Part shown: piece by piece, positions 26,187-32,780 of the stretch
How positions within the stretch are numbered: position 1 is the stretch's first letter
Layout: each line of letters begins with the position of its first letter
Source: an uncultured Caryophanales bacterium
GTDB taxonomy: Bacteria; Bacillota_I; Bacilli_A; RF39; UBA660
Direction of reading: 5' to 3'
Length of the DNA stretch: 32,780 nucleotides
Assembly (NCBI GenBank): GCA_946623125.1
Contig: CAMOQR010000015.1
Location: 1-32,780, forward strand
Program-made: the position numbers and the translations under genes
Notes under the pieces: model-generated
Database searches by the model: none
Seen by the model: the letters and a program-made list of their open reading frames with translations, nothing else
Told to the model about the DNA's origin: nothing

Positions 26187-26210
26187 AAAAAGAGGTTAAT
26201 CCTCTTTTTT
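26186..26210. terminator. Bidirectional terminator between helD and the histidine kinase
   Basis: AAAAAAGAGG (26186-26195) pairs with CCTCTTTTTT (26201-26210) around TTAAT. A/T runs on both sides allow both directions. Confidence 0.85.
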
Positions 26211-27593
26211 ATTTGGTATTTCAAAATAGAATGTCGTACCTTTATTGATTTTAGATTTTACTCCATATGGGAATTTATGAGATTCTAAAATACTTTTTAC
26301 AATACTTAAACCAAGACCAGTACCAACTAAATTTCTTTTATGTTTCTTCTTATTTTTATAATATCGATCCCAAATATAGGGAATATCTTCTTCTTTAATT
26401 CCTTTTCCAGTATCAGATATTTCTACAAGAATAGAATTTTCATTTTTAGAAATAGATATTTTAATATAATTATCATCCCCAGTATAGTTAATTGCATTAT
26501 TAATTAAATTATAAATTACTTGTTCTATCTTTTTCTTATCCGCATGAATCTGAATAGAATCCATATCATGAACAAAGTCTATCTTGTAATTTTCTGTTTC
26601 CTGATAAAATTGATATCTTTTTAATATTTCTTGGGTAAAAGGGATAAAATCAAAATCTTCATAATTTAAATCTTCAATATTAGACTGCATCTTAGAAAGA
26701 TTTAGAATATCTTCAACAAGTAAAGTAAGACGATCCACCTCAGATATAATAATATTCATATCCTCACGCCTTTTTGCAGCATTTTTTTCATGTAAATCCA
26801 TAGACATTTCTGCATAAGCCTTAATCATTGTTAAAGGAGTTTTTAAATCATGAGAAACATTTGCCATTAAATCTCTTCTTAACTCTTCTGTTTTACCAAG
26901 TTCTATACGAGTATAATTTAAAGTATCACTTAACTCATTTAATTCTGAGATATTACTGTGAGAATCAAACTTTTGAGAAAAGTCACCTTTTGCAATACTC
27001 TTTGTTTGATTATTTAAAGTAATAATAGGTAAAGAAAGATGCTTTGATATAAAGAAACTAATAACAAAAGATAATAAGAAAACAATAATGGTAACAATAA
27101 TTAATTGTTTTTGTAAAATTTTAGCAGTAGAGTCAATTGGTCGAATCGATGTATGAATAAAAGCATATTGATTATCATCCAGTTTTAAAGCATAAAACAT
27201 AACCTTATTATTCATAGGTTGATTTTCAATTTGAAACATCATATGATCTTGATTACTTTCAATAAATCGATCCATATAAATCTTTTTATCTCTTTCTTCT
27301 CTCATACAACCCTTACCAAAGAAATTAGATTCAAATAAAGAGGATGTTTGACTAGTAACCTCTACACAAACCTCGTTATCAAAAGCAAGATCTTCTAATA
27401 TAGAAGTAAAATCTTCTCTTTGATAATTATTTTTAATTTTATCTGCAACCTTTAAAATATCATTAGTTTTTTCATATTGATAAAAAACATCTAAAAATAA
27501 AACTTGAAACATCCATAAAAAAGATAAGATACAAAAAGAAAAAATTAAAAAATAAGAAAGAATTTTACCATTTAGACTATTCTTCTTCCACAT
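26196..27593 (-). CDS. Sensor histidine kinase of an OmpR-type two-component system
   Basis: The 465-residue membrane kinase has TM1 (about 10-30), an extracellular sensor region of about 130 residues with two cysteines, TM2 (about 158-180) and a HAMP linker ('LSLPIITLNNQTKSIAKGDF'). The HisKA box is 'NVSHDLKTPLTMI' with H248 as phosphoacceptor. The HATPase domain shows the N box ('YNLINNAINYT'), G1 ('SDTGKGI'), F box ('IWDRYYK') and G2 ('GTGLGLSI'). The start is ATG 27593, overlapping the regulator gene by 17 bases with GGAG 12 bases upstream. The in-frame TTG at 27605 directly abuts that GGAG and is unlikely. The signal is unknown; topology and partner fit the PhoR/VicK group. Confidence 0.9.
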   Translation of the reverse strand: MWKKNSLNGKILSYFLIFSFCILSFLWMFQVLFLDVFYQYEKTNDILKVADKIKNNYQREDFTSILEDLAFDNEVCVEVTSQTSSLFESNFFGKGCMREERDKKIYMDRFIESNQDHMMFQIENQPMNNKVMFYALKLDDNQYAFIHTSIRPIDSTAKILQKQLIIVTIIVFLLSFVISFFISKHLSLPIITLNNQTKSIAKGDFSQKFDSHSNISELNELSDTLNYTRIELGKTEELRRDLMANVSHDLKTPLTMIKAYAEMSMDLHEKNAAKRREDMNIIISEVDRLTLLVEDILNLSKMQSNIEDLNYEDFDFIPFTQEILKRYQFYQETENYKIDFVHDMDSIQIHADKKKIEQVIYNLINNAINYTGDDNYIKISISKNENSILVEISDTGKGIKEEDIPYIWDRYYKNKKKHKRNLVGTGLGLSIVKSILESHKFPYGVKSKINKGTTFYFEIPNKKED

Positions 27594-28242
27594 ACTTATA
27601 ACCAACTCCTCTTACCGTAATGATATGATCTCGATATGGACCTAAATTATTACGAAGCATCTTAATATGAGTATCAACCGTACGATCTTCTCCAAAAAAA
27701 TCATACCCCCAAATATTAGAAAGAAGTTGTTCTCTAGAAACAGCAATTCCTTTATTTCTAATAAAGAAACAAAGAATTTCATATTCTTTTGGTGTAAGAT
27801 TAACAATTTTACTATTGATTTTTAATGTATGAGCAGAGTAGTTAACTTCCATATTTTCAAAAGTATAAATATCACTTATTTTTTGACCTGAACGATTTAA
27901 AACCGCCTTAACCCTTGCAAGTAATTCTTTTGGAGAAAAAGGTTTCGTAACGTAATCATCTATTCCTAAATCAAATCCTGTTAGTTTATCATATTCTTCC
28001 CCACGAGCCGATAATACAATCGTTGGAATTCTCTTTTCTTTTGGTAATTCCTTAAGCATAGAAAAACCATCCATTTCAGGCATCATAATATCAAGTATCA
28101 GTAAATCAAAAGATAGATGTGTTAACTTATCTAATGCATCTTCTCCATTTGATGCCTCATCTGTCTCATAATGATCATTTTGTAAATATTCCCGAATAAC
28201 AGTACGAATTCTCTCCTCATCATCTACAATTAATATTTTCAT
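27577..28242 (-). CDS. OmpR/PhoB-family response regulator
   Basis: The 221-residue regulator has a receiver domain with acidic pair D7/D8, phosphoacceptor D51 (LILDIMMPEMDG), S78 and K100 (YVTKPFSPKELLARV). The C-terminal winged-helix domain (about 125-220) includes 'LTPKEYEILCFFIRNKG', 'SREQLLSNIWGYDFFGEDRTVDTHIKMLRNNLG' and 'IITVRGVGYKYV'. The start is ATG 28242, with GGAGG four bases upstream; the in-frame start at 28263 would lie before the RBS. It is co-transcribed with the kinase. A direct repeat of TTCAC(A/G) lies upstream and may be its own binding site. Confidence 0.93.
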   Translation of the reverse strand: MKILIVDDEERIRTVIREYLQNDHYETDEASNGEDALDKLTHLSFDLLILDIMMPEMDGFSMLKELPKEKRIPTIVLSARGEEYDKLTGFDLGIDDYVTKPFSPKELLARVKAVLNRSGQKISDIYTFENMEVNYSAHTLKINSKIVNLTPKEYEILCFFIRNKGIAVSREQLLSNIWGYDFFGEDRTVDTHIKMLRNNLGPYRDHIITVRGVGYKYVEEE

Positions 28243-28267
28243 AAAACCTCCACATATATACACATAT

Positions 28268-28297
28268 AGTATACAATAAATGTGAAAGTTACGTGAA
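28268..28297 (-). promoter_or_regulatory. Response-regulator promoter with Pho-box-like direct repeat
   Basis: On the minus strand two hexamers TTCACG (28297-28292) and TTCACA (28286-28281) are 11 bases apart start to start. A TATACT -10 (28273-28268) begins 7 bases after the second. This is the layout of PhoB/PhoP-type sites, which replace a -35 box. Autoregulation is inferred. Confidence 0.45.
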
Positions 28298-28298
28298 A

Positions 28299-29585
28299 TT
28301 ATAATGATAAATCATGATAAATTTTATAAAAGAAAAAGAAATCTGTGAATAAAATAACACAAACAAAAGAAAATAAATAAGCATAAATTCCAAAAGAAAA
28401 TAAAAGAAATAAAAGTAGAGAAATCATCTTTATAAGGAAAGAAAGAATAGATAAAACTAGCAAATAGGAAGTTTTTCCCATAGAATGAAGTAAAACATAA
28501 AAAGGTGCCTGTATATAATAGAATGGAAAAAAGAACGCTAAAAAAATAAGATAAGGATATCCTAAAGTAGTATGGTAAAAAAAGAGTAATAATTGTTTTC
28601 CAAAAAAGGACAATATAAAGTAATAAAAAATTCCAAAAAAGAAAAATAGAAAAGATATACCAAGTAATAGTTTTTTAATATTAGAATATTGATAGGAAGA
28701 ATAGTAACGAGTAAAAGAAGGAAGAATTGCTTGAGAAATAGAAGAAGTAAAAAAAGAAGGTAAAAAAAGAATAGGAAAAATATATCCATGGATAATCCCG
28801 TAATTTTTTAAAATAAAATCATGAGAAAAATCAAAAAGAAGAAAAAGGTTTGTAACAAAAATAGGTTCAATAAAATAAGTAATACTACTAAATAAATCAG
28901 AAGAAAGATTTGGTATGGCAACAGAAAAAACATCTTTAAAATCATTTTTTTGAATAGAAAGTCTATTTAGATGAAATCTCTTAGGAAGAAAGATAAATAA
29001 AAATAAGCAGGAACATCCTTCACTAATAACATTCATAATAACCAGAAAAAAAACAAGAATATCTAAAGAATAGGAAGAAAGTCTAGGAGCAAGAAAAAAG
29101 ATAAGACAAAGACGAATCAAATTTTCTAATATATTAGATAAAACATGAGGTACCATTTTCTCCTTCCCAAAAAAATAACTTCGAAAAACAGCAGATAAAC
29201 TAGTAAAAGGAATCACAAAGGCAATTGCCCGTATCGCAAGTACTGCACTTTCTTGGCGAAGAAAGACTACTCCTATGATAGGTGCCATAAGAAAAATGAA
29301 TAAAGAAAGAAAAAGATTAAATAAGAATAAAACTGGTAAGATAGAAAAATATAAACTTTGATTATTCTTAGTACGTAAGGCAACAAGTCGTGATAAAGCA
29401 ATAGGAAGACCTATTTGACCTAAAGTAATAAAAAGAGTAAAAGTAGGAAGAATTAAAGTGTAAAGACTAACACCATCAATCCCAACAGTACGATTCATAA
29501 GAATACGAATCCATAGACCTAAAACCTTCGTGATAAAACCACCAATTAATAATAAAAAAGTAGATTGTATTATTTTATTTTTCAT
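28299..29585 (-). CDS. SpoVB/MurJ-like polysaccharide or lipid-linked precursor flippase
   Basis: This polytopic protein of 428 residues (about 12-14 hydrophobic helices) belongs to the MOP/MATE-like polysaccharide export superfamily, SpoVB branch. The N-terminus 'STFLLLIGGFITKVLGLWIRILMNRTVGIDGVSLY' and 'LGQIGLPIALSRLVA' match SpoVB-type proteins, as does 'RSYFFGKEKMVPHVLSNILENLIRL'. Members move lipid-linked sugar precursors across the membrane. The start is ATG 29585, because it gives the family's usual N-terminus; an in-frame ATG at 29627 would add 14 residues. Neither has a recognisable RBS. The 3' end lies 56 bases before the regulator gene with no terminator, so read-through into the two-component genes is likely. 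A link between them is inference. Confidence 0.85.
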   Translation of the reverse strand: MKNKIIQSTFLLLIGGFITKVLGLWIRILMNRTVGIDGVSLYTLILPTFTLFITLGQIGLPIALSRLVALRTKNNQSLYFSILPVLFLFNLFLSLFIFLMAPIIGVVFLRQESAVLAIRAIAFVIPFTSLSAVFRSYFFGKEKMVPHVLSNILENLIRLCLIFFLAPRLSSYSLDILVFFLVIMNVISEGCSCLFLFIFLPKRFHLNRLSIQKNDFKDVFSVAIPNLSSDLFSSITYFIEPIFVTNLFLLFDFSHDFILKNYGIIHGYIFPILFLPSFFTSSISQAILPSFTRYYSSYQYSNIKKLLLGISFLFFFFGIFYYFILSFFGKQLLLFFYHTTLGYPYLIFLAFFFPFYYIQAPFYVLLHSMGKTSYLLVLSILSFLIKMISLLLFLLFSFGIYAYLFSFVCVILFTDFFFFYKIYHDLSL

Positions 29586-29733
29586 AGTAAAATATATGTT
29601 TTTTTTCAAAAAAATATATCTATTCATTGGAATATATGATATATTGAATAAGAAGAATTTAAAAATGCAATGTCAAAGAAATTGTAAAGAGAAAAAGAAA
29701 TAAATAAATCCTATTTTTAGAATAAAAATTTCA

Positions 29734-29742
29734 TGATAAAAT
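29734..29742 (+). promoter_or_regulatory. Extended -10 of the Glu-rich membrane protein gene
   Basis: TGATAAAAT lies 22 bases before the start, and TTTTTA (29714-29719) is at -35 spacing. The 127-170-base divergent gap to the flippase gene holds nothing else I recognise. Confidence 0.45.
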
Positions 29743-29763
29743 GAAATAGTAGAGGTGAACATA

Positions 29764-30819
29764 ATGAGTGATTTAATTCAATTTTTAACGTCAAAAGAAA
29801 TTATGATTGTATATATATTATCTGGTCTAGCATGCATAATATGTTTAATTGTATATATTGTTGAGAAAAACAATGAGCATTTTCGAAGAAAACAAAATAC
29901 AAAAGAATTGAATAAATTAGTGGAAAAAATAAAAGAAAAAGCACCTGAGAAAGTGCCAACAGAGAAAATAGAAGAATCACCTATAATTTTCCAAGAGATA
30001 AAGGCAGAGGAACAACCAAAAGAAGTAAAGTCAGTTGATGAAATGTTAGAAAGTAGTCAACAAATACAAGAAGTGATAAAGCCAGTAACCATAGAAAAAA
30101 TTCCAGAACAAAAGGAAGAACCAAAAGCACAAGAAGAAATTGAAATTTTAGAAGAACCAGAAGAACTAGAATATACATCCATTGAACCAGATCAAGAAAC
30201 AGCAAAATTAGAACTTAAAAAACTTGCAGAAGAATTAGAAAAACAAGAAGAGTTAGAAAGACAAAATCAAAATATAGAACTTACAAATTATGAAGAAGAA
30301 CAAGAAGCAACTGCTATCATCAGCATGGACGAATTAATAAAGAAAAGTAAAGAACTATATGAAGCAAATGAATTAACGCAATATAAAGATGAAGGAAATG
30401 AACCAATTAGTCTTCAAGATTTAGAAGAAAAAATGCAAAAAAATCAACCATCTTATGAAGAACCATTTATTATTGGAAATGTAGTTTCTACAACAAATGA
30501 TGATGTGAAAATAGAAGTAATTGATCAAAGAGTAAAAGACATCTTAGAAGATAAACAAATAATGAAAGAAAAAGAAGAAATAGAATCAGTAATACCACAA
30601 GAAATTAAAGAAGAAACAAAACATGAAGCCTATAGAGAAGAGAAAAAGTTTAAAAGTAGTCCAATCATATCTCCAATATTTGGAATTGAGAAGGAAGCCA
30701 ATGAAGATGTTAACCTAATGTTAGAAAACACTGCAAATTATGAAAAGTTAGATCAACAAATACAAAGATCAAATGACTTTATCATGTCATTAAAAGAGTT
30801 AAAAAATAACTCAGAATAA
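29764..30819 (+). CDS. Single-pass membrane protein with long acidic cytoplasmic tail
   Basis: I do not recognise a named family. The 351-residue protein has one N-terminal membrane helix (about 13-33), followed by RRKQ, which suggests the rest is in the cytoplasm. The tail is Glu/Lys-rich and probably disordered or coiled coil (about 40-290, repeated EEP/EEL stretches). A short hydrophobic island FKSSPIISPIFGI (296-308) precedes a final helix ending NDFIMSLKELKNN. This island looks like a docking motif. The layout resembles membrane tethers of cell-division or cell-wall complexes, but that is inference. The start is ATG 29764, with GAGGTG six bases upstream; the GTG at 29755 is part of that RBS. 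A terminator follows. Confidence 0.7.
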   Translation: MSDLIQFLTSKEIMIVYILSGLACIICLIVYIVEKNNEHFRRKQNTKELNKLVEKIKEKAPEKVPTEKIEESPIIFQEIKAEEQPKEVKSVDEMLESSQQIQEVIKPVTIEKIPEQKEEPKAQEEIEILEEPEELEYTSIEPDQETAKLELKKLAEELEKQEELERQNQNIELTNYEEEQEATAIISMDELIKKSKELYEANELTQYKDEGNEPISLQDLEEKMQKNQPSYEEPFIIGNVVSTTNDDVKIEVIDQRVKDILEDKQIMKEKEEIESVIPQEIKEETKHEAYREEKKFKSSPIISPIFGIEKEANEDVNLMLENTANYEKLDQQIQRSNDFIMSLKELKNNSE

Positions 30820-30840
30820 CTCGAGATTTCTCGAGTTTTC
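30818..30840 (+). terminator. Terminator with XhoI-like palindromic stem
   Basis: AACTCGAG (30818-30825) pairs with CTCGAGTT (30830-30837) around ATTT and is followed by a T-rich run. It overlaps the stop codon. Confidence 0.8.
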
Positions 30841-30860
30841 TTTTATTTATATGATATATA

Positions 30861-30869
30861 TGATATAAT
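30861..30869 (+). promoter_or_regulatory. Extended -10 of the 30895-mtaB operon
   Basis: TGATATAAT lies 26 bases before the start. A nearby ATGATATATATG is a partial repeat of it. Confidence 0.55.
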
Positions 30870-30894
30870 AGGACTGAAAAAAGGAGGGGTATTC

Positions 30895-31614
30895 ATGCAA
30901 AACAAAATAATAATTGTGCTATTAATCATAATTGCATTCTTATGTGGTATGAAGTATTCTGAATACCAAAAGCCAAAAGAAATTATCAATGAAAACAGCA
31001 AGACTCAAAAAATAATATATAAAGACAATATTGAGATAATGGAACCGTCTAATACAGCAGAGCAAGATTCAACTTCAATATTAGCTGATGACGAAGTAGT
31101 AGAATACGTAGAAAAACAAGATGAAGATATCAGTCAAATTATTGAGAAAGAGAAAGTTACAATAGAAGAAGAAAACAAATTAAAAAATACCTTTATAATG
31201 TTAACAGATTTTATCTTCTATAATGGTACAATAAAAGGAATAACATTTAATGAATTAAAAACAGAAACACAAAATAAAATATTAGATATCTATGAAAAAA
31301 TAGATCAAAAAATAGAAAAAAGATTCCCTAATTATAAAAATACAATAAAAGAAACCTCAACAAAGACCTATCACAATATAATAGAAAAAGTAGGGCAATT
31401 AAAAGACAAAGTAAAAGAAAAATATAAGGAAGAAGTAGGAATAGAAGGATACGAGCAAACAATTCAGACATATGAAGAAGATAAAAAAGAATTAAAAGAT
31501 ACACTAGATACCTATAAGCCTTATCTTGAAAAAGGAAAAGAAGAGGGAAAAAATATATGGGAAAAAGTGAAAGAAAAAGCCAGTACCTGGTATGAAAAAT
31601 ATAAAGAAAGTTAG
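30895..31614 (+). CDS. Membrane-anchored coiled-coil protein, function unknown
   Basis: The 239-residue protein starts with a short hydrophobic helix (about 4-19, IIIVLLIIIAFLCGMKY), probably a signal anchor. It continues with an acidic linker (about 30-90) and then a Lys/Glu-rich helical region with 'DKVKEKYKEEVG' and 'EKVKEKASTWYEKYKES'. Residues around 95-115 (LKNTFIMLTDFIFYNGTIKG) are the most hydrophobic part of the tail and may be a folded or membrane-touching segment. No catalytic motif is seen. The RBS GGAGGGG is strong. mtaB begins nine bases after its stop, so they form an operon; any functional link is unproven. Confidence 0.7.
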   Translation: MQNKIIIVLLIIIAFLCGMKYSEYQKPKEIINENSKTQKIIYKDNIEIMEPSNTAEQDSTSILADDEVVEYVEKQDEDISQIIEKEKVTIEEENKLKNTFIMLTDFIFYNGTIKGITFNELKTETQNKILDIYEKIDQKIEKRFPNYKNTIKETSTKTYHNIIEKVGQLKDKVKEKYKEEVGIEGYEQTIQTYEEDKKELKDTLDTYKPYLEKGKEEGKNIWEKVKEKASTWYEKYKES

Positions 31615-31623
31615 GAACAAAAT

Positions 31624-32780
31624 ATGAAAACAGTAGGAATTTATACACTTGGATGCAAAGTAAATACATATGAATCAGAATATGTGATGAATGAACTAAA
31701 AAAGAATGGTTATGAAATAAAATCATTTGATGATATCTGTGATGTTTATATCATTAATACTTGTACGGTAACAAATACAAGTGATAGTAAAAGTCGTAAA
31801 ATGATTCATCAGGCAATTCATAAAAATCCTCACGCTTGTGTAGTGGCAATGGGGTGTTTTATTGCAGCAAATCAAGATTATCACGAAAATGGATTAGATA
31901 TTGTAATAGGAAATAAAGATAAATCACAAATAGTACCTTTACTAGATGAATATTTTAAAACAAAAGAGATAATTAAGAGACAATACACTGGAAGAATCAA
32001 AGAGTTTGAAGATATGTATATCAATAACTTTCCAGGAAGAACCAGAGCATTTGTAAAAATACAAGATGGATGTGATAATTTCTGTAGTTATTGTATTATT
32101 CCATTTGTAAGAGGAAAATGTAGAAGTAAAAATGAAGATAAAGTGGTTCAAGAAATTGAAGATTTAGTAAAAAATGGATATAAAGAAGTTGTTCTAACAG
32201 GAATTCATACTGGAAGTTATGGGATTGACTTGGAAACAAACTTTGCCCATCTTCTAGATAGACTTGTAAAAATACCGAATTTAAAAAGATTAAGAATTTC
32301 ATCGATTGAAGCAACAGAATTAAAAGAAGATATCTTAGAATTACTAAAAAATGAGAAAATATTAGTAGATCATTTGCATATCCCAATTCAAGCAGGATCA
32401 GATGAAATCTTAAAAAGAATGAATCGAAAATATGACTTAGATTTTTTCAAAAATAAAATTAGTGAAATTAGAAAAATTAGACCTAATATTTCTATTACAA
32501 CAGATGTAATAGTTGGTTTTCCAGGAGAGAGTGAAGAATTATTTCAAAAAACAATCGAAACCTGTCGCGAAATCAAATTTGCAAAACTGCATGTATTTCC
32601 ATATAGTGAAAGAAAAAATACTGCCTCATCTAGAATGGATGGTAAATTAGATAATTCTATTAAAAAAGATAGAGCAAGAAGATTAATAGAAGTATCAAAA
32701 GAATTAGAAATAGATTATATGAAAAAATTTATTGGACAAGAAGTAGAAGTATTAATAGAAGAAGAAAAAAATGGATATAG
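31624..32780 (+). CDS. mtaB: tRNA t6A37 methylthiotransferase MtaB (3' end outside window)
   Basis: MtaB adds a methylthio group to t6A at position 37 of tRNAs, using two iron-sulfur clusters. The 385 codons visible run open to the window edge. The N-terminal UPF0004 domain has C11 (YTLGCKVN), C47 (INTCTVTN) and C78 (MGCF) for the auxiliary cluster. The radical SAM motif is C150-x3-C154-x2-C157 (GCDNFCSYC). 'IPIQAGSDEILKRMNRKY' and 'TTDVIVGFPGESEE' are typical of the MtaB/MiaB/RimO family. 'HVFPYSERKNTAS' (where the family reads 'HVFPYSxRxGTxA') and the lone-CxxxCxxC context favour MtaB over MiaB. The TRAM domain has just begun at the edge. RBS AGGAA. It is coupled to the upstream membrane-protein gene. 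Confidence 0.93.
   Translation, partial: MKTVGIYTLGCKVNTYESEYVMNELKKNGYEIKSFDDICDVYIINTCTVTNTSDSKSRKMIHQAIHKNPHACVVAMGCFIAANQDYHENGLDIVIGNKDKSQIVPLLDEYFKTKEIIKRQYTGRIKEFEDMYINNFPGRTRAFVKIQDGCDNFCSYCIIPFVRGKCRSKNEDKVVQEIEDLVKNGYKEVVLTGIHTGSYGIDLETNFAHLLDRLVKIPNLKRLRISSIEATELKEDILELLKNEKILVDHLHIPIQAGSDEILKRMNRKYDLDFFKNKISEIRKIRPNISITTDVIVGFPGESEELFQKTIETCREIKFAKLHVFPYSERKNTASSRMDGKLDNSIKKDRARRLIEVSKELEIDYMKKFIGQEVEVLIEEEKNGY

Noticed and set aside
27594-27605. TTG start for the histidine kinase
   Set aside because: It directly abuts the GGAG sequence, leaving no RBS spacing; ATG 27593 is better placed.

Overview
The window is strongly A+T-rich and densely coded. It has Firmicutes-type RBSs (AGGAGG, or the recurring G-rich GGTGATA-N-ATG form), TTG and ATG starts, and the standard genetic code with almost no TGA stops. 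Gene content (ruvA/ruvB/queA/tgt, DnaB of the DnaB/DnaD family, YebC, CBS-type family II pyrophosphatase, HelD, a SpoVB-like flippase, CmpB, a COG2426 protein, Gram-positive type IV pilus parts) points to a Bacillota/Bacilli chromosome. It is probably an uncultured gut lineage near the RF39/Erysipelotrichales-like groups; that placement is inference. No rRNA, tRNA, CRISPR array, IS element or prophage was seen, so this is ordinary chromosome with a few lineage-specific insertions. No intergenic stretch exceeds about 170 bases.

Layout. 1-1500: a probably frameshifted small secreted protein, a methyltransferase-fold protein, and a convergent DUF192 gene. 1588-6397: yebC, a kinase-fold protein, then ruvA - small unknown gene - ruvB - queA. 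6466-13070: a 1843-residue surface protein with a von Willebrand A domain and InlB-like repeats, and a double-module GreA-like protein; both sit between queA and tgt. 13134-14526: tgt and a convergent small gene. 14646-17121: pilus inner-membrane platform (GspF/PilC family) and prepilin peptidase. 17179-24068: dnaB, an HD-domain protein, CBS pyrophosphatase, COG2426 membrane protein, CmpB-like protein, a pseudopilin and a phosphohexomutase. 24156-26186: helD. 26196-29585 (minus strand): histidine kinase, OmpR/PhoB-type regulator and SpoVB-like flippase. 29764-end: two single-pass membrane proteins of unknown role and mtaB, which runs off the window.

How the parts relate. QueA and Tgt are tRNA queuosine enzymes; RuvA and RuvB move Holliday junctions; the pilus platform, peptidase and pseudopilin belong to one secretion/pilus machine split over two loci. 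Many genes have their own very short transcription unit: a hairpin terminator is followed at once by an extended -10 promoter (TGNTATAAT), and in several places the next -35 hexamer lies in the terminator loop or T-tract. Three convergent gene pairs share one bidirectional terminator.

Most unusual items: the two-armed surface protein anchored by a mid-chain membrane hairpin; the tandem Gre-factor-like protein in which only the first module keeps the acidic tip residues; the kinase-fold protein after yebC; the unknown gene wedged between ruvA and ruvB; and a Pho-box-like direct repeat at the response regulator promoter.
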